9,078 nucleotides of DNA from JBIICI01 sp044238935 (GCA_044238935.1 JBIICI010000034.1:1-9078); one strand, 5' to 3'; positions 1-7,165 are shown, counted from the stretch's first letter. Numbers and translations are program-made. Notes: generated from the sequence alone by a model not told the origin.

Positions 1-1904
1 GCCTCCATCGGGGATAGGTTTGTGTTACCTAATTTGGCTTTTTGGGTGCGCTCTAAGGCTTGGAATCTCAGGATCATCTCCTTACAGCCGCCCCATCCGG
101 GAACAACGCCCACGCCGACCTCCACGAGACCTGTATAGGTTTCAGCGTGGGCTTGGATATGATCGGAATGCAATAAAATCTCACACCCTCCGCCCAGCGC
201 AAGATTGGCAGGGGCGGATACCACAGGGAACGGCGCATATTTCAATGCCATATAGGCATTTTGTCCGCCCTCCACCAGTGATTCAATTTGTGGCCATAGG
301 GCAATATTGGCGGCAAATAACGCCAAACCTAAATTCGCCCCTGCGGAAAAGGCTGATCCTTCATTATAGATCACAAGGGCTTTATGTGCGCCAGATCCAT
401 CACCAATCAGGGCAATGACTTGGTGCATCACTTGAAACACAGACTCATCCAACGTGTTCATCTTGCCTGTAAATTCTAAACATAAAATGCCGTCGCCAAT
501 ATCCCATAAAGACGCACTGGCGGATTTTAAAACAGGCGTTGCTGTGCGTTTAATATCCGCCAATAACAGCACGCCATCGCCACGGTTTATGGCATGATAC
601 TGCCCATCAACCCCGAAATAATGGGCATCTTTGTAAAATGATTGTCCTGCAACCTGTTGCAAGAGCAGCGGAATAGGCAAATCATGGGCTTTTAATTCTG
701 CGATGAAATCATCAACGCCAATGGCATCAATCATTTCAAAGGGGCCATATGTCCAATTATACCCCCATTTCATCGCTTGATCGACATCATAAATTGAGCC
801 TGCAATTTCAGGCACAAGGCTTGCGGCATAATATAAAACTTGCCGCAAAACCGCCCGCGCGTAGCGTCCGCCTGCATCATCAGTATGGATAACGGCTTTA
901 ATCCCCTTTTTCCCTGCATCCACGGCATCAGATTTAATTTTGGTGGCTGGATGATAGGATGTGGTTTCGTCAAAATGATCTTTATCCAAAGATAAGGCTT
1001 GTTTATTGCGTTTATCATCTAAACGATAAAAGCCACCCTTGCCCTTACGGCCTGTGTATTTCGCCGCAATCATTTGATGGATAAACGGATAATCGACATA
1101 GGCTGTGCGATATAAATCCTGTTCAGGCAGATAATCCAACAATGATTTTGCCAAATGCGGCATTAAATCAATCCCTACCAGATCAATCAAGCCAAACACG
1201 CCTGTTTTGGGAATCCCCAGCGGCTTGCCCATCACGGCATCGGCAAGTTCAATATCAATGCCCTGCTGCACCGCCTCATTCATCGCGACCTGCAACCAAA
1301 ATACGCCTAAACGATTGGCGATAAAGCCCGCCGTATCATGGCATTCCACCACGCCTTTGCCCAATTTGACGTCACAAAATTCTTTGATAAGGGATTTCGC
1401 ACATAAGCGCGTATGGGGGCTGACGACCAATTCCAACAGGCGCATATAGCGCGGTGGATTAAAAAAATGCGTAATCAAAAAGTCAGATTTAAATGTATTA
1501 TCAAAGGGTTGAGTTAATTTATCCAAAGGAATAGTTGAAGTATTGGAGGATATAATAGATCCTGCTTTACGGTACTGGTTAATTTTCGTGTATAAATCGT
1601 GCTTTACAGCAATATCCTCAAGTACAACTTCAATAATCCAATCACAATCAGATAATAACGCCAAATCATCTTGTAAATTGGCAGGGGTAATCAGAGCCGC
1701 ATTTTTGGGGTGCATCAAGGGTGCAGGATCGGTTTTCAACATCCGTTCAATAGCAGATTGCGCAAAATGGCTGCGCGGCAGGGTTTCATCCTTCGGGACA
1801 ATATCCATCAAGATCACAGGAATCCCAGCATTGGCCACCTGCGCCGCAATCCCACTGCCCATCACACCTGAACCGATTACGGCTATTTTTTGAATCTGCT
1901 GCAT
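1..1904 (-). CDS. Bifunctional 3-hydroxyacyl-CoA dehydrogenase / enoyl-CoA hydratase, FadN type (partial, C-terminus beyond window)
   Basis: The reverse strand is open without a stop from the ATG at 1904 to the left edge, giving 634 residues; the C-terminus is missing. It should hydrate 2-enoyl-CoA and oxidise L-3-hydroxyacyl-CoA with NAD+ in cytoplasmic beta-oxidation. Residues 4-35 form a Rossmann beta-alpha-beta with GSGVMGSG (11-18) and Asp34 at the strand end that binds the NAD ribose. The dehydrogenase pair is His146 (HFFNP) and Glu158 (LLELV), with the family spacing of 12. The hydratase domain begins near Leu466; GSAFSAGAN suits the oxyanion hole. Glu575 (GGGCE) and Glu595 (before VGVGVVPGWGG) match the two crotonase catalytic glutamates, 20 apart as in rat hydratase. 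Dehydrogenase-first order is that of Bacillus FadN, not FadB/FadJ. A Shine-Dalgarno-like CAGGGGG lies about 6 nt upstream of the ATG. A thiolase or acyl-CoA dehydrogenase may follow outside the window (inference). Confidence 0.93.
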   Translation of the reverse strand, partial: MQQIQKIAVIGSGVMGSGIAAQVANAGIPVILMDIVPKDETLPRSHFAQSAIERMLKTDPAPLMHPKNAALITPANLQDDLALLSDCDWIIEVVLEDIAVKHDLYTKINQYRKAGSIISSNTSTIPLDKLTQPFDNTFKSDFLITHFFNPPRYMRLLELVVSPHTRLCAKSLIKEFCDVKLGKGVVECHDTAGFIANRLGVFWLQVAMNEAVQQGIDIELADAVMGKPLGIPKTGVFGLIDLVGIDLMPHLAKSLLDYLPEQDLYRTAYVDYPFIHQMIAAKYTGRKGKGGFYRLDDKRNKQALSLDKDHFDETTSYHPATKIKSDAVDAGKKGIKAVIHTDDAGGRYARAVLRQVLYYAASLVPEIAGSIYDVDQAMKWGYNWTYGPFEMIDAIGVDDFIAELKAHDLPIPLLLQQVAGQSFYKDAHYFGVDGQYHAINRGDGVLLLADIKRTATPVLKSASASLWDIGDGILCLEFTGKMNTLDESVFQVMHQVIALIGDGSGAHKALVIYNEGSAFSAGANLGLALFAANIALWPQIESLVEGGQNAYMALKYAPFPVVSAPANLALGGGCEILLHSDHIQAHAETYTGLVEVGVGVVPGWGGCKEMILRFQALERTQKAKLGNTNLSPME

Positions 1905-1946
1905 GGTTTTGCCCCCTGAGAATCAAATGAGAAAATTTCTGTTATG

Positions 1947-1975
1947 ATTATAAGGAACATTTCTGTCGAAAAGGT
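1947..1975 (-). promoter_or_regulatory. Candidate promoter of the fadN-like gene
   Basis: Read on the minus strand there is a perfect TATAAT -10 box (1952 to 1947), about 43 nt before the start codon. The -35 region is weak: a TACCTT-like hexamer lies 18 nt upstream. Transcription would begin near 1940, leaving a leader of roughly 36 nt. The assignment rests mainly on the -10 box. Confidence 0.4.
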
Positions 1976-1981
1976 AAAGAT

Positions 1982-1999
1982 TGATCAAAAACTTGATCA
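1982..1999. promoter_or_regulatory. Perfect 7-4-7 dyad between the RHH gene and the fadN-like gene
   Basis: TGATCAA and TTGATCA flank the 4-nt centre AAAC, giving an 18-bp sequence with perfect arms and two TGATCA palindromes 12 bp apart. It lies just past the regulator's stop codon and about 50 bp upstream of the inferred fadN-like transcription start. It could be an operator. It could also be a weak hairpin ending the regulator transcript, but the stem is AT-rich and no solid T-run follows it on the minus strand. Confidence 0.45.
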
Positions 2000-2012
2000 T
2001 CGAATAAACACC

Positions 2013-2369
2013 TTAAAAAGAACCATGACCCGCGCGTCGATGCCCGTCTTCTGTGGATGCCAAACGGAAATAGAGCATTAAAAAAACACGAATTGATGCG
2101 GTAAAGCTGGTTTCTTCAGTTTTTTGATTATAAATAAGGCTGCATAATGTATGAATCGTTTGTTTTTCACGATACGCGATTTCTTTTAATGCATCCCACA
2201 TATGCTCTTCTAATCTAATCGTCGTTCGATTGCCATTGACGGTGATGTTCCGACTGATTAAACCCGATCTTGTCCTATAGTGAGGGGATACAAATAATCG
2301 GCGTTTAAATTCAACTTGATCAATAGATTCTGTTTGATCTTGATTAGAAAAAGCAACGTTTAATTTCAT
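2013..2369 (-). CDS. Ribbon-helix-helix domain protein (RHH_4-like), putative DNA-binding regulator
   Basis: This 118-residue protein resembles the small alphaproteobacterial ribbon-helix-helix family (RHH_4 type). After an N-terminal extension of about 36 residues comes SGLISRNITVNGNRTTIRL, with the DNA-contacting strand at about 48-53. Helix 1 follows (EEHMWDALKEIAYRE, 54-68), then helix 2 (70-80) and a C-terminal helix containing SIRVFLMLYFR (92-102). Such proteins usually dimerise and read an operator with the paired strands; the target and signal of this family are not known to me. I chose the ATG at 2369 because AAAGGCG sits just upstream on the minus strand and the divergent promoter then stays intergenic. 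An in-frame start at 2474 would add 35 residues unlike the family. Position suggests control of itself, of ligA or of the fadN-like gene (inference only). Confidence 0.8.
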   Translation of the reverse strand: MKLNVAFSNQDQTESIDQVEFKRRLFVSPHYRTRSGLISRNITVNGNRTTIRLEEHMWDALKEIAYREKQTIHTLCSLIYNQKTEETSFTASIRVFLMLYFRLASTEDGHRRAGHGSF

Positions 2370-2406
2370 GGTTACGCCTTTATAACAATAGAACCCTAAT
2401 TTAATC

Positions 2407-2434
2407 ATTATAATAAATTCAGAACAAAACACAA
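2407..2434 (-). promoter_or_regulatory. Candidate promoter of the RHH gene
   Basis: On the minus strand TTGTGT (2434-2429) and TATAAT (2412-2407) are 16 nt apart, close to the sigma-70 pattern. Transcription would start near 2400, about 31 nt before the ATG at 2369. The -35 box lies inside the left arm and inner stem of the dyad at 2422-2454, so a protein bound there would block this promoter. Confidence 0.5.
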
Positions 2435-2454
2435 CCCCATGTTGCTTTTTGTTC
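2422..2454. promoter_or_regulatory. 33-bp imperfect dyad in the RHH-ligA divergent region
   Basis: Outer arms GAACAAAA (2422-2429) and TTTTGTTC (2447-2454) pair perfectly. After a 2x2 mismatch, inner arms CAAC (2432-2435) and GTTG (2441-2444) also pair, around the 5-nt centre CCCAT. That gives 12 of 14 symmetric positions. It covers the -35 box of the RHH promoter and lies upstream of the ligA promoter, a typical place for an operator of an autoregulated divergent gene. No terminator role is evident, because no gene on the plus strand ends just before it. Confidence 0.45.
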
Positions 2455-2468
2455 GGAAATTTTTTATT

Positions 2469-2498
2469 TTGCATTTATGGATCGAGTGCTTATATTAT
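2469..2498 (+). promoter_or_regulatory. Candidate ligA promoter, very close to the start codon
   Basis: TTGCAT (2469-2474) is followed after 16 nt by TATATT (2491-2496), or after 18 nt by TATTAT (2493-2498). Transcription would begin at about 2503-2505, on or beside the A of the ligA ATG at 2503. No convincing Shine-Dalgarno sequence precedes that ATG, which fits a leaderless message. The call depends on ATG 2503 being the true start. Confidence 0.4.
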
Positions 2499-2502
2499 AG
2501 GC

Positions 2503-4635
2503 ATGAAAAATACGCTGTTTGTTGACATACAAAAACCAATCCCCACTGATTTTTTAAAGGCTGAGAAACAGCATGCTGCTTTATGCTCTGCCATTGCCTA
2601 TCATAATGATTTATATTACCAAAAAGATGCCCCCCTCATCAGTGATGCAGATTATGATCAACTTTATCGTCGATTATGTGATTTAGAAGAAAAATTTCCT
2701 GCCCTTATTAGCTTTGATAGCCCTACGCAAAGGGTTGGAGCGCCACTGCCTAAAAAAATTGATTCCTCATCTACTGGATTTAAGAAAATTCAACATGCCG
2801 TGCCCATGCTGTCTTTGTCAAACGCGATGGATTTTGAGGAGCTGCAAGATTTTATCACCCGCACCAAAAAATTTTTAGGCTGGCACGATGATGAAAGCCT
2901 TGGCTTATATGCTGAGCAAAAAATTGATGGTCTGTCCTGTTCCCTGCGATATGAACAAGGACGCTTAGTGCATGCCGCCACGCGCGGTGATGGTATAGAA
3001 GGCGAAGACATTACAGAAAATATACAATATATCAATGATATTCCCAAACGCCTCTCAGGTGATGCCCCTGATATTATCGAGGTGCGCGGTGAAATCTATA
3101 TGGCGAAATCTGATTTTATCACCCTGAACAAAGCGCAAGAAGAAAACGGCAAAGCTCCCTTTGCCAACCCCAGAAATGCAGCGGCAGGCAGCCTCAGACA
3201 GCTTGATCCCACCATTACAAAAGAGCGAAATTTAGGATTTTTTGGCTATGCTTTGGGGGAATTCAGCGCCCCCATTGCCACCACACAAGAAGGCATTATT
3301 CAGAAACTAAAAGAATGGGGATTCCCACAAGCCCTGCCACAAAATCTGTGTAAATCGATGGATGGATTAAAGCTGTATATTGAGGAAATCAATCATTTGC
3401 GCCCCACATTGCCTTATGACATTGATGGAATTGTTTTTAAAGTGAATGATCTAAACATTCAAAACCGATTGGGGTTTGTGGCACGCGCCCCGCGTTGGGC
3501 GATTGCCTATAAATTTATAGCCGAAAAAGCCGTGACAAAATTATTAGACATTCAAATTCAGGTCGGGCGAACAGGAGCATTAACACCCGTTGCGCATCTA
3601 AGTCCCGTCAATGTTGGCGGCGTGATCGTATCGCGCGCCACATTACACAATGAGGATGAAATCCAGCGCAAAGATTTACGCATTGGAGATGATGTTGAAA
3701 TTCAACGCGCGGGCGATGTGATCCCCCAAATCACACGGTCTTTACGCACAACAAACCAAGAGTCACAGCACAAGCCCTTTATATTCCCCACACACTGCCC
3801 CTCTTGTGGTGCAGAAGCCATCCAAGAAATTGGTGAAGTCGTCAAAAGATGCCCCAATGGGCTGCAGTGCCCTGATCAAGCCATTGAACGGTTAAAGCAT
3901 TTCATCAGTAAAAACGCCCTAAATATCGAAGGAATGGGCGATAAAATTATTCGATTATTGTGGGAAAAACAGATTGTTCAAAACCCCTATGATATTTTTA
4001 CCCTGAAAACACGGAATCAAACATTGACCCCTCCCCTACAAGAATGGGAAGGTTGGGGCGATCAATCCACCCAAAAATTATTTGATTCCATTGACCGCCG
4101 CCGCACGGTTGATCTGGATCGCTTTATCTTTGCTTTAGGCATTCGCTTTGTGGGCGCTGAAACCGCAAAAAAGCTGGCGGCACATTATAAAACATTCCCC
4201 GAAATGCTGCATCGCACAAATATCACACATATTGATCCTGATAATAGCGAATATCAAGATTTAATTGCGATAGAAGATATAGGAAACCGTGTTGCCGATT
4301 CATTTTTACATTTCATGCACGATCATCACACGACTGATTTGCTTAATCAGCTTGAAACAGAAATGGTTTTTAATCCCCATATTGCACGGCAAAAAAACAT
4401 TGATCACCCTTTATCTGGGAAAATCATTGTCTTTACAGGAACACTCCTCAGCGTTTCGCGGGCGGAGGCAAAATCACAGGCCGAACGCTTTGGGGCAAAA
4501 GTTGCAAGCAGCCTATCTGCCAATACCGATATTTTAGTTGCAGGTGAAAAAGCAGGATCAAAGCTAAAAAAAGCAACAGAACTAAACATAAAAATCTTAA
4601 GCGAACAAGAATGGCTTGAATATAATCCTCAATAG
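2503..4635 (+). CDS. ligA: NAD-dependent DNA ligase LigA
   Basis: This 710-residue protein seals nicks in replication and repair using NAD+ as AMP donor, and is usually essential in bacteria. The domain order is complete. An Ia domain (about 20-80, with YHNDLYY and ISDADYDQL) binds NMN. The adenylation domain carries the AMP-accepting Lys140 in QKIDG. The OB fold holds VGRTGALTPVA. A zinc finger uses Cys432, Cys435, Cys450 and Cys456, spaced exactly as in E. coli LigA. Helix-hairpin-helix repeats follow (IEGMGDKII, FALGIRFVG, IEDIGNRVA), then a BRCT domain (636-710, SGKIIVFTGTL). The ATG at 2503 gives an N-terminus typical of alphaproteobacterial LigA. An in-frame start at 2449 would add 18 hydrophobic, unlike residues and run through the promoter. 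The gene stands alone, divergent from the RHH gene and convergent with recO. Confidence 0.97.
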   Translation: MKNTLFVDIQKPIPTDFLKAEKQHAALCSAIAYHNDLYYQKDAPLISDADYDQLYRRLCDLEEKFPALISFDSPTQRVGAPLPKKIDSSSTGFKKIQHAVPMLSLSNAMDFEELQDFITRTKKFLGWHDDESLGLYAEQKIDGLSCSLRYEQGRLVHAATRGDGIEGEDITENIQYINDIPKRLSGDAPDIIEVRGEIYMAKSDFITLNKAQEENGKAPFANPRNAAAGSLRQLDPTITKERNLGFFGYALGEFSAPIATTQEGIIQKLKEWGFPQALPQNLCKSMDGLKLYIEEINHLRPTLPYDIDGIVFKVNDLNIQNRLGFVARAPRWAIAYKFIAEKAVTKLLDIQIQVGRTGALTPVAHLSPVNVGGVIVSRATLHNEDEIQRKDLRIGDDVEIQRAGDVIPQITRSLRTTNQESQHKPFIFPTHCPSCGAEAIQEIGEVVKRCPNGLQCPDQAIERLKHFISKNALNIEGMGDKIIRLLWEKQIVQNPYDIFTLKTRNQTLTPPLQEWEGWGDQSTQKLFDSIDRRRTVDLDRFIFALGIRFVGAETAKKLAAHYKTFPEMLHRTNITHIDPDNSEYQDLIAIEDIGNRVADSFLHFMHDHHTTDLLNQLETEMVFNPHIARQKNIDHPLSGKIIVFTGTLLSVSRAEAKSQAERFGAKVASSLSANTDILVAGEKAGSKLKKATELNIKILSEQEWLEYNPQ

Positions 4636-4701
4636 GCATAACGATTCTGGGTGCTGGATTAACAAAAAATACTCAAAAATCAATCCATACAACAACGCTG
4701 A

Positions 4702-5460
4702 TTATGTCTGGGATAACGTCGATTTTGCTATAACTTCTAAATCATAGCGTTCTTGCGGCATGCCTTGGCTGTGCTGTTGAAAGGCGCGGCGTTCCAGAAA
4801 AAAACGCGTTAATTTTAATCCGTTTTGAATATCGGTATGGGTTAGGGCATGTGCGCCCTCCTCCCGCAATATGCGGTTTAAAAACCATGGCAAAACCAAT
4901 AAACGATCATGGTAAGGGGCGGCGCTTTGGGCGCATACGGCATGGCCTGATTTGGGGCTAACATGGGTTAGGTTTTGGGTGGATTTTGTTTCTGCACATT
5001 CTTCTAAATTCAGGGCAAAACCAATTTGTGCCAAAAATATAACTTCCCATCTGATATAATGTTGTAACCATAACAGCGCATCCTCTTCGGCGGACATATA
5101 ATCGAATAGTAAAATGCTGGTTTGATACAATGCGGATTGCGGTTCTTTGTTTGGTAAGGCGCCGTGACAAAGTGCGCATAGAGATTGCATGGCCTGTAAT
5201 TTTAATCGATTGATCATAAAATGCGATGCATAGGGATTTTCCATCTCAAAACTAAATCGCCCCAGCTGTGTTTCGCTGTTGCCTTGCCAATGACAATGCA
5301 CCAATGTCCCACGTTCCAGACAGGGCGCATTTTGACGGGACATACCACCATAAACAAAACCGCTCCATACGCCATGATTTTCGCTTAAAACGCTGGCGAT
5401 CACCCCATTTTCACCATGCGGCCAAACAGATAGGATGATGGCATAATCACTCCATTGCAT
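4702..5460 (-). CDS. recO: DNA repair protein RecO
   Basis: The 252-residue product matches the RecO family in length and layout. An N-terminal OB fold (about 1-80) opens with MQWSDYAIILSVWPHGENG and continues into GVWSGFVYGG. The helical C-terminal domain includes the alphaproteobacterial signature VSPKSGHAV followed by APYHDRLLVLP. RecO binds SSB and single-stranded DNA and, with RecR, loads RecA at gaps. Its ATG directly follows the TAA of the DUF3833 gene on the minus strand. An AGGA (5475-5472) inside that gene's last codons can serve as ribosome site, with a rather long 11-nt spacer. Expression is therefore probably coupled to the upstream gene. The linkage differs from the era-recO order of many proteobacteria. 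Confidence 0.93.
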   Translation of the reverse strand: MQWSDYAIILSVWPHGENGVIASVLSENHGVWSGFVYGGMSRQNAPCLERGTLVHCHWQGNSETQLGRFSFEMENPYASHFMINRLKLQAMQSLCALCHGALPNKEPQSALYQTSILLFDYMSAEEDALLWLQHYIRWEVIFLAQIGFALNLEECAETKSTQNLTHVSPKSGHAVCAQSAAPYHDRLLVLPWFLNRILREEGAHALTHTDIQNGLKLTRFFLERRAFQQHSQGMPQERYDLEVIAKSTLSQT

Positions 5461-6048
5461 TTATGGCTTTTTCCTAACAGGGGGATTTTGATCTTTTTTC
5501 ATGAAAATTGTAAGCTCCGCAACCTTAATTCCAAATTTGTAAATATCGGTTTTATTGATAATCACGCCATCATGCATCAAATACATCCAATCATCCATCG
5601 ATACAGCATAGGTTTTGCCATTGGCATCAATATTCATTTGATAATCCCAATGCGCGGCCGCGCCATTTGTTTTGCCTGTGGCAATTTTTTGCACATCCGC
5701 GGCAATGCCTCGGTAATCAGTGGGGCTGATTTTTTGTAATTGCCATGTGCGATATAGAGGGGTATTTTTGTGATAGAAATTAAATTTTTCCCACAAGACC
5801 CCTTCATTGCCTGATATATTTTTGTGCCAATCACCGCGTAAATCAATATCAAAGCGCGATAAAACGCGCCCCGATTGCCCCCATAATCGACTTTGGATCA
5901 TCCCCCAGCCTTTAATATCGCCCTGAAAATAGTCTGATAAGATAAAATCAGGCTGGTGCTGTGCATAAAATGAAATGTCCCGCCGATGACAGCAGGCTGA
6001 CACAGACAGGACACACAGAATCAATATAATATTTTTAAAAAAGATCAT
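5461..6048 (-). CDS. DUF3833 family lipoprotein
   Basis: From the ATG at 6048 the product is 195 residues. It begins with a lipoprotein signal: Lys5, a hydrophobic stretch (6-17) and lipobox VSAC with acceptor Cys19, so it is probably membrane-anchored. The mature part fits DUF3833: YFQGDIKGWGMIQSRLW near the start, then RFDIDLRGDW, a middle section on Trp/Tyr-rich beta strands, and DDWMYLMHDGVIINKTDIYKFG with VAELTIFMKK near the end. The family's biochemical role is not established. A GTG at 6081 in the same frame would add 11 hydrophobic residues; I prefer 6048 because it gives a standard signal length, though neither start has a strong Shine-Dalgarno. Its TAA abuts the recO ATG, and it follows the 306-residue membrane protein gene by 52 nt in what looks like one operon. 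Confidence 0.85.
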   Translation of the reverse strand: MIFFKNIILILCVLSVSACCHRRDISFYAQHQPDFILSDYFQGDIKGWGMIQSRLWGQSGRVLSRFDIDLRGDWHKNISGNEGVLWEKFNFYHKNTPLYRTWQLQKISPTDYRGIAADVQKIATGKTNGAAAHWDYQMNIDANGKTYAVSMDDWMYLMHDGVIINKTDIYKFGIKVAELTIFMKKDQNPPVRKKP

Positions 6049-6100
6049 GCATAACAGGATAAAGGCAAATGCAAAAAGCACAAGCCTGTTTATGATCCCA

Positions 6101-7021
6101 TTATTGTGGCACAGGCGCAGATGATTGAGGAACGGGGGCTCCGACCTCTTCCTCAGACGAAGGCGTTATCTCCTCACGGATTACATCAACCACCTTTGCA
6201 ACGCCATTCAGAGCATTCCCTACTGGTTCCCCAAAATTTTTAACCTTTTTATGACGATCAACCGCGGCATCAAAATCCCTTTTTGCACCGTCGCCTAAAA
6301 GATCCCATGGTAGATTTTCATCTGATCCATTAGGGACAGGAGGTTTCTTGCCAACAACAACATCAACAACACTATCATTATTCACATATTGCAAGCGTGC
6401 CTTAATCTGCTTTAGCGTTTCTGAATCTGGATTATCTGCGCCTTTCACACTATCAAAAAATGTTTTTGCTTCGTTTGATAAAACAGTTTTTGCCTTCGTA
6501 TCGATCAAAGCCTTCATCTCCGCCGTTGTTTTTTTTCCTTGAGGATCTAATGCATCATAAGTTAGTCCAGCTCTCGCTAGATTATTATAAATCCCTTTTA
6601 TCTTTCTATCGACAGTTAGGTCAGGACGTGTATCTAAGGCGTTGTACCATTGTATTGCTGCGTTAACCAGCAATTGTTTTTCAGGCGTTAATTTAGCAAC
6701 AGGGGTTTTAGGTGTCGGCGCCGTTGAATTGATTTCAATAGCATGGGTTGAAATCGCACCCGAATTTTGCGATTTTTGTAAAAGTGCTGCCCTAGCCTTT
6801 AGTTTCGCGCTTAATGCATCATCTTGAGGTGTTTTTATTGCAATCGATGTTGAAGAAGGTTTATCCGTTTCAGGTGTAGTTCCGTAGAAAAAATTATACC
6901 CGAACCATCCTAATGCACCTAATGCACCAAGTACAGCACCAGAGATTAAAAACGGTTTAACCCAATTCAATTTTTGAGGTTTTGATTGCGGACGATTAGG
7001 CGGTGTTCCAAATGGCTTCAT
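6101..7021 (-). CDS. Hypothetical membrane-anchored protein, family not recognised
   Basis: I do not recognise this 306-residue protein. A short basic, proline-rich N-terminus (1-22) precedes one predicted transmembrane helix (about 23-46). Glycines at 28, 32, 35, 38 and 41 line one face of that helix, suggesting helix packing or self-association. Positive charges before the helix imply a cytoplasmic N-terminus and a periplasmic remainder. Next come a Lys/Ala-rich helical segment (about 67-85), a Thr/Pro-rich linker (99-113), a mostly helical domain (about 113-230, with AAIQWYNALDTRPD) and an acidic, proline-rich tail in which APVPQ occurs twice (295-299, 302-306). There are no cysteines. A GGGAG ribosome site precedes the ATG at 7021. 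It is probably the first gene of an operon with the DUF3833 lipoprotein and recO. A cell-envelope role is a guess from topology and the lipoprotein neighbour. Confidence 0.75.
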   Translation of the reverse strand: MKPFGTPPNRPQSKPQKLNWVKPFLISGAVLGALGALGWFGYNFFYGTTPETDKPSSTSIAIKTPQDDALSAKLKARAALLQKSQNSGAISTHAIEINSTAPTPKTPVAKLTPEKQLLVNAAIQWYNALDTRPDLTVDRKIKGIYNNLARAGLTYDALDPQGKKTTAEMKALIDTKAKTVLSNEAKTFFDSVKGADNPDSETLKQIKARLQYVNNDSVVDVVVGKKPPVPNGSDENLPWDLLGDGAKRDFDAAVDRHKKVKNFGEPVGNALNGVAKVVDVIREEITPSSEEEVGAPVPQSSAPVPQ

Positions 7022-7055
7022 GATTTTTGCGCTCCCTTTTTATTAAAGTTCAGAA

Positions 7056-7073
7056 TTTATTACACATAATAAA
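7056..7073. promoter_or_regulatory. Perfect AT-only-arm 7-4-7 dyad over the minus-strand promoter
   Basis: TTTATTA and TAATAAA flank CACA. The dyad overlaps the suggested -10 box of the 306-residue protein gene, so it could be an operator. The arms contain only A and T in AT-rich surroundings, so chance is a serious alternative. Confidence 0.25.
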
Positions 7074-7085
7074 ACAAAAAATCAA
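7057..7085 (-). promoter_or_regulatory. Candidate promoter of the membrane protein-DUF3833-recO operon
   Basis: On the minus strand TTGATT (7085-7080) is followed after 17 nt by TAATAA (7062-7057). Transcription would start near 7050, about 30 nt before the ATG at 7021. The -10 match is imperfect and the region is AT-rich, so this is a weak call. Confidence 0.3.
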
Positions 7086-7159
7086 GTTTTTTATTTATCC
7101 TTTCGCTAGATTTTTGATGATTTTTCAGGTACAAACACATAAATATGATATTTTCACAA

Positions 7160-7165
7160 TATAAT
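7160..7165 (+). promoter_or_regulatory. Candidate -10 box for the rlmE-fdx-yejE operon
   Basis: A perfect TATAAT lies 20 nt before the rlmE ATG, which would leave a leader of only about 14 nt. No good -35 hexamer is found at the right distance; an alternative TATGAT at 7144-7149 has TTTTCA 16 nt upstream. Either could serve, and a non-sigma-70 promoter is also possible. Confidence 0.3.

Noticed and set aside
20..418. Plus-strand reading frame of 132 codons
   Set aside because: It lies antisense to the hydratase domain of the fadN-like gene, which has conserved catalytic residues; the plus-strand translation resembles nothing and has no ribosome site.
1142..1893. Several plus-strand frames of 60-116 codons
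   Set aside because: All are antisense to the dehydrogenase domain of the fadN-like gene and show no family features.
1981..1999. FNR/Anr-type box at the TTGATCA repeats
   Set aside because: The FNR pattern needs TTGAT-N4-ATCAA; here the spacing and orientation of the halves do not fit.
2398..2419. AATTTA ... TAAATT inverted repeat over the RHH -10 box
   Set aside because: Six AT-only pairs in a very AT-rich stretch are expected by chance.
2370..2474. In-frame upstream start for the RHH protein at 2474
   Set aside because: It adds 35 residues not typical of the family, runs through the dyad and promoter region, and lacks the good ribosome site seen before 2369.
2449..2502. In-frame upstream ligA start at 2449
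   Set aside because: The extra 18 residues are hydrophobic and unlike LigA N-termini, and the stretch contains the likely ligA promoter.
4655..4687. Possible bidirectional terminator between ligA and recO (TGGATT ... AATCCA)
   Set aside because: Only a 6-bp AT-rich stem with a loop of over 20 nt and no proper T-run; too weak to call.
6052..6090. AACAGG ... CCTGTT inverted repeat between the membrane protein gene and the DUF3833 gene
   Set aside because: Short stem with a loop of more than 20 nt; more likely chance than a terminator or operator.
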